Position numbers and translations under genes: made by a program. The notes under the pieces were generated by a model, which was given only the letters and a program-made list of their open reading frames with translations, was not told the DNA's origin and made no database searches. From Peredibacter sp045999315 (GTDB lineage: Bacteria > Bdellovibrionota > Bacteriovoracia > Bacteriovoracales > Bacteriovoracaceae), in assembly GCF_045999315.1 (NCBI RefSeq), contig NZ_CP174607.1, positions 2,542,001-2,606,000 of the forward strand: a stretch of DNA of 64,000 nucleotides, read 5' to 3'. Below are positions 61,085 to 64,000 of this stretch, piece by piece (the first letter of the stretch is position 1; every line of letters begins with the position of its first letter).

Positions 61085-61795
61085 ATGGCTTTTGAAGCAT
61101 CATTTAATAAAGACCTGGCCCGTAAGCTGGCCTCTTCTAATAACCCTGAAAAAACTTTGGACCTTGAACTTGCACACTTTCGTGCGCGTGCAGTTGAACT
61201 TAATTCGGCCCGTGAAATGATGGCCGAAGGTTATGACAAGGTTCTTAAAGGTCTAAAGATGGCCTTCCCTAATCTTGATCTTGATGACAAAAACTTAGTT
61301 GGAAGTCCGAATCGTATGGCCCGTGCTCTTCTGGAAATCTGCTCTGGTCTAGGCACTAGTCAGAAAGAAATTTTCTCTACAACTTTCCCGGCCGAAAACT
61401 ATAACGAAGTTATTATCTTGAAAGACATCGACTACACATCTCTTTGTAGTCACCACTTCTTCCCATTCATTGGTAAGGCGCACGTGGGATATCTTCCGGA
61501 CACGACCCATGGCCAGGATTCACGCGTGGTAGGTCTTTCTAAACTTGCTCACATCGTGGACATGCATGCTCAACGTCCTCAGCTTCAAGAGCGCATGTGC
61601 TACGGCATCATGAACTCGATTAAAGAAGAACTAAAACCAGCGGGTGTAATGGTCGTGATCGAAGGTTCTCACGGTTGTTTAACTTGTCGTGGGGCCAAGA
61701 AAGCAAATGCTTCGATGATGACTTCTGCTCTGGATGGTAAATTCAAAGAAGATTCTAAGCTTCGTGCTGAATTCTTCAGTCTCTTAAAGCAGTAG
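61085..61795 (+). CDS. folE: GTP cyclohydrolase I
   Basis: This 236-residue enzyme has zinc ligands C121 (LCSHHF, with H123/H124) and C198 (HGCLTCRG), and the conserved PNRMARAL, VVGLSKLAHIVD and AQRPQLQERM blocks. It opens GTP to dihydroneopterin triphosphate, the first step of folate and pterin synthesis. The N-terminal ~45 residues extend the usual core. It is monocistronic behind the structured region at 60708-60946. Confidence 0.95.
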   Translation: MAFEASFNKDLARKLASSNNPEKTLDLELAHFRARAVELNSAREMMAEGYDKVLKGLKMAFPNLDLDDKNLVGSPNRMARALLEICSGLGTSQKEIFSTTFPAENYNEVIILKDIDYTSLCSHHFFPFIGKAHVGYLPDTTHGQDSRVVGLSKLAHIVDMHAQRPQLQERMCYGIMNSIKEELKPAGVMVVIEGSHGCLTCRGAKKANASMMTSALDGKFKEDSKLRAEFFSLLKQ

Positions 61796-61892
61796 TCTCT
61801 TAACCGGGCCCGTTGCTGGTCTTTTCCGTCAAGACTCACGAAGTATTGTGGCGCGAGGGAAAATATGATTTAGTTTCCTAAGTGAGGACGTC

Positions 61893-62219
61893 ATGCGTTT
61901 TATTTCGTTAATTTTAATTTGCTTTTTCTCGTCAGGAGTTTTTGCACGTGACTGTGAAGTGTATGGCATTAGCGATAGTCCTCAGGCGCTTTCTTGTGCA
62001 TTTAAAAGAACTGCGGTGAAGTTAAGTTGCAAAGACGGAACTTATTATCTGAACCAATCGAAAGTAAGTATGGCCTTTCATATGGAAGTTGAAGATGGGC
62101 CTGTGCCATTGGTCTTCAAAGCTTCTGACATGCAACTAACTGTCCTAATGCATTCCAATACAAATATCGAAGCTGAACTTGAGCAGAAAGGTAAGACCAT
62201 TTTGGGGAGCTGCGACTAA
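61893..62219 (+). CDS. Small secreted protein, unknown
   Basis: The gene encodes 108 residues with signal peptide MRFISLILICFFSSGVFA. Four cysteines (DCEVYG, LSCAFKR, LSCKDG, GSCD) suggest two disulfides. The mature chain looks β-rich. No family recognised. It is monocistronic, 97 bases after folE. Confidence 0.7.
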   Translation: MRFISLILICFFSSGVFARDCEVYGISDSPQALSCAFKRTAVKLSCKDGTYYLNQSKVSMAFHMEVEDGPVPLVFKASDMQLTVLMHSNTNIEAELEQKGKTILGSCD

Positions 62220-62285
62220 TTCAGAGGGTCGAGAGTATTCTCCATCTTTGAAAGAAAGAACATCTTATGAGATTCTATTACTCTC

Positions 62286-64000
62286 ATGAGTAAGACCACC
62301 CGGCCATGGACCAAAGAAGAACTACAAGAGATTGTTAATTTACCAACCCATTTGGTGGCGATCATTGCTGCTGATGGAACTTTGATAAATGTGGGTCCGG
62401 TGGCCGATACTAGTCTTGGTTGGGAACCTCACGAAATTCAGGGCATGAACCTCAAAGAGTTTATTCATCCTGACGATATTCAAAAAACATCCGAAAGCAT
62501 TCAGGAACTTTTAAAAGGCTCAAAAGATGTTCTCATTAATTTTACCAATCGCTGCTTAGGTAAAGATGGGGGATATCATTGGATCAATTGGGGAGGTCGC
62601 GCCAGCGGTGGAAAAGTCTATGCTCTTGGAACAGATGTCACTGACAAGATTCAGTTTGAACAAGAACTCAATCTTCAGGCGATGGTGCTTGAGAGTATTT
62701 CTGAAGGCGTTCTGATTTGTAATAAGCCGGGAATCATTGCGTATGCCAATACCGCGGAAGAAATGCTTTTTGGTTACGAACCAGAAGAACTCAATGGTAA
62801 ACCGTTACAGACTTTAAATGCATGGTCCTCTGAAGAAAGTGAATTTCATCTTCGGGACGTGATGGATACCATAAGACAAAAAGGTGTCTGGAAGGGTGAG
62901 TGGCTTAACCGAAAGAAAAACGGTGATATTGTCACCACTGCCTGTCGAGTAACTCCACTCACACTCAATGGGGAGAAAAATTTTGTCATCGTTCAGCGGG
63001 ACATCTCTCAAGAAAAGCAAAAAGAACAAGAACAAGAAAGAACGAGAAACCGGTTTAAGACCTTCTTTGAGCAATCCATTCTTCCGATGGAGATTTACAA
63101 TCTTGAAGGAGATCGGATCGCTGTTAACAAGGCCTGGTGCGAATTATTCAATCTTGGCCCTGATGAATTTCATAACAACATTTTAAAAGATTCTGCCGCC
63201 AAGGAAGTGGGGCTTTATCCATATGTTCTTCGCGCTTACGCTGGAGAAGCAGTGGATGCTCCCGCATTTTTGGCCGATCTTTCAAAATATTCTCCTAAAG
63301 GCCGATCCCGTTGGATCGAGGCCTGGCTTTCTCCCATCTTCGACGAAAATAAAAAAGTCATTGAGATCGCCATCGTTTTAAAAGACGTCACTGAAAGTAG
63401 GGAGACGCAGAGTAAACTTGAGCGCAGTATTGCGGAAAAAGACCTGGCCGAAAACCGTCTCTCTATGGCCGTTAACGCTGGCAAGATCGGGATTTGGGAA
63501 TGGAAACCATCCACAAATGAACTTCACTGGGACCATACGTTGTCGGAAATTTATGGTTATGAAAAAGGACAGTATCCAAAAAGTCTCGAAGAATATGAAA
63601 AACGGAATCATTCTGAGGACAATGCGGCGGTTCAGAGAATAATTAAACGTGCGATTCAAACCGGTGAGCCTTATGTGGTCGAGCATCGGATTTGGCGCTT
63701 AGACGGACAGGTCCGTTGGATTCAAGGTTCAGGCACCGCCTTTAAAGATGAGACTGGAAAAGTGATTCTTCTCATGGGAACAGTGATGGACATCACGGAT
63801 AAAAAAGTGGCCGTGGCCGATCAAAGTTTTCTTTCCCAGACCTCAGAGATCCTTTCAAGTTCCTTTAACTATCTGGAGAACCTTCAGAAGATGGCCGATT
63901 TTGCGGCAAGGTACTTTTGTGATGGCTGTTTGATAGATCAGCTTCATCCGGATGGCACGATTAAAAGAATCGTGGTGGGTGGAACAAGTGAGGAGATGAA
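62286..64000 (+). CDS. Multi-PAS sensor protein (3' end outside window)
   Basis: The frame is open from ATG 62286 to the window edge (571 codons). Four PAS-like domains follow one another: GWEPHEIQGMNLKEFIHPDD, then FGYEPEELNGKPLQ, a third near residue 260 (EQSILPMEIYNLEG), and a PAS_3-type one at about 395-510 (GKIGIWEWKPSTNELHWD, HRIWRLDGQVRWIQG). A probable GAF domain begins at the edge. This layout belongs to soluble sensor histidine kinases or diguanylate cyclases; the output domain is not visible. The ribosome site is weak. Confidence 0.88.
   Translation, partial: MSKTTRPWTKEELQEIVNLPTHLVAIIAADGTLINVGPVADTSLGWEPHEIQGMNLKEFIHPDDIQKTSESIQELLKGSKDVLINFTNRCLGKDGGYHWINWGGRASGGKVYALGTDVTDKIQFEQELNLQAMVLESISEGVLICNKPGIIAYANTAEEMLFGYEPEELNGKPLQTLNAWSSEESEFHLRDVMDTIRQKGVWKGEWLNRKKNGDIVTTACRVTPLTLNGEKNFVIVQRDISQEKQKEQEQERTRNRFKTFFEQSILPMEIYNLEGDRIAVNKAWCELFNLGPDEFHNNILKDSAAKEVGLYPYVLRAYAGEAVDAPAFLADLSKYSPKGRSRWIEAWLSPIFDENKKVIEIAIVLKDVTESRETQSKLERSIAEKDLAENRLSMAVNAGKIGIWEWKPSTNELHWDHTLSEIYGYEKGQYPKSLEEYEKRNHSEDNAAVQRIIKRAIQTGEPYVVEHRIWRLDGQVRWIQGSGTAFKDETGKVILLMGTVMDITDKKVAVADQSFLSQTSEILSSSFNYLENLQKMADFAARYFCDGCLIDQLHPDGTIKRIVVGGTSEEM

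Noticed and set aside
62267..62293. Eight-codon frame before the PAS gene, ending in TAA over its ATG
   Set aside because: Weak ribosome site; could be chance although coupling is conceivable.
1..64000. tRNA, rRNA, insertion sequence, prophage or integrase
   Set aside because: None of their hallmarks were seen in any intergenic region or protein.

Overview
The window looks like a chromosomal segment of a Gram-negative bacterium of moderate GC with an outer membrane and an unusually large secreted and lipoprotein complement. The evidence is a TonB-dependent receptor, many signal peptides and lipoboxes, and σ54-type promoters. GGCC tetranucleotides are strikingly frequent. The mix of secreted proteases, giant surface proteins, cyclophilin, MHYT kinase and receiver-only regulators is most compatible with the Bdellovibrionota, perhaps the Bacteriovorax/Peredibacter side. 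That placement is inference from style, not from a marker gene. I see no rRNA, tRNA, phage, insertion sequence or CRISPR array.

Layout. 1-5.2 kb: the end of a secreted protein gene, then a four-gene overlapping cassette (desaturase, condensation-type acyltransferase, GH3-type ligase, HAD phosphatase) that looks like a small lipid or metabolite pathway. 5.3-8.9 kb: a zinc locus (ZnuD-like receptor, Zur-like repressor, CPA2-type antiporter). 8.8-21.5 kb: two huge envelope genes, one encoding a 3179-residue protein with cadherin-like repeats, Ig-like repeats and an NHL-type propeller. 21.6-28.9 kb: AidB-like acyl-CoA dehydrogenase, a repeat-tailed lipoprotein, a secreted metalloprotease and a phospholipid operon (CDP-alcohol transferase, CdsA, PlsC, small transporter).

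28.9-42.6 kb is the most distinctive part: EF-hand lipoproteins, four BON-domain proteins, two hemerythrins, three stand-alone receivers, a protein-glutaminase-like enzyme and a papain-like protein. Together with one lipoprotein at 24 kb, six transcription units here carry a -24/-12 element (GG-N8-TTGCW) just upstream. This suggests one σ54-controlled envelope-stress or starvation regulon containing a four-member lipoprotein family that I do not recognise from named families.

42.6-56.6 kb holds a metallophosphoesterase, a second protein-glutaminase-like enzyme, a ferredoxin/metallo-β-lactamase fusion, an MHYT histidine kinase, a 1030-residue coiled-coil protein, several small acidic secreted proteins, twin metzincin-like lipoproteins, a cysteine-rich flavoprotein and a short-chain dehydrogenase homologue lacking its catalytic Tyr and Lys. 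56.6-64 kb holds a coupled pair of glycine-rich secreted proteins, a DUF72 protein, a 480-base non-coding stretch with two structured RNA candidates before folE, and the start of a multi-PAS sensor gene.

Genes are packed tightly. Many convergent pairs overlap or abut at their stop codons, and several operons use 4-base start/stop overlaps.
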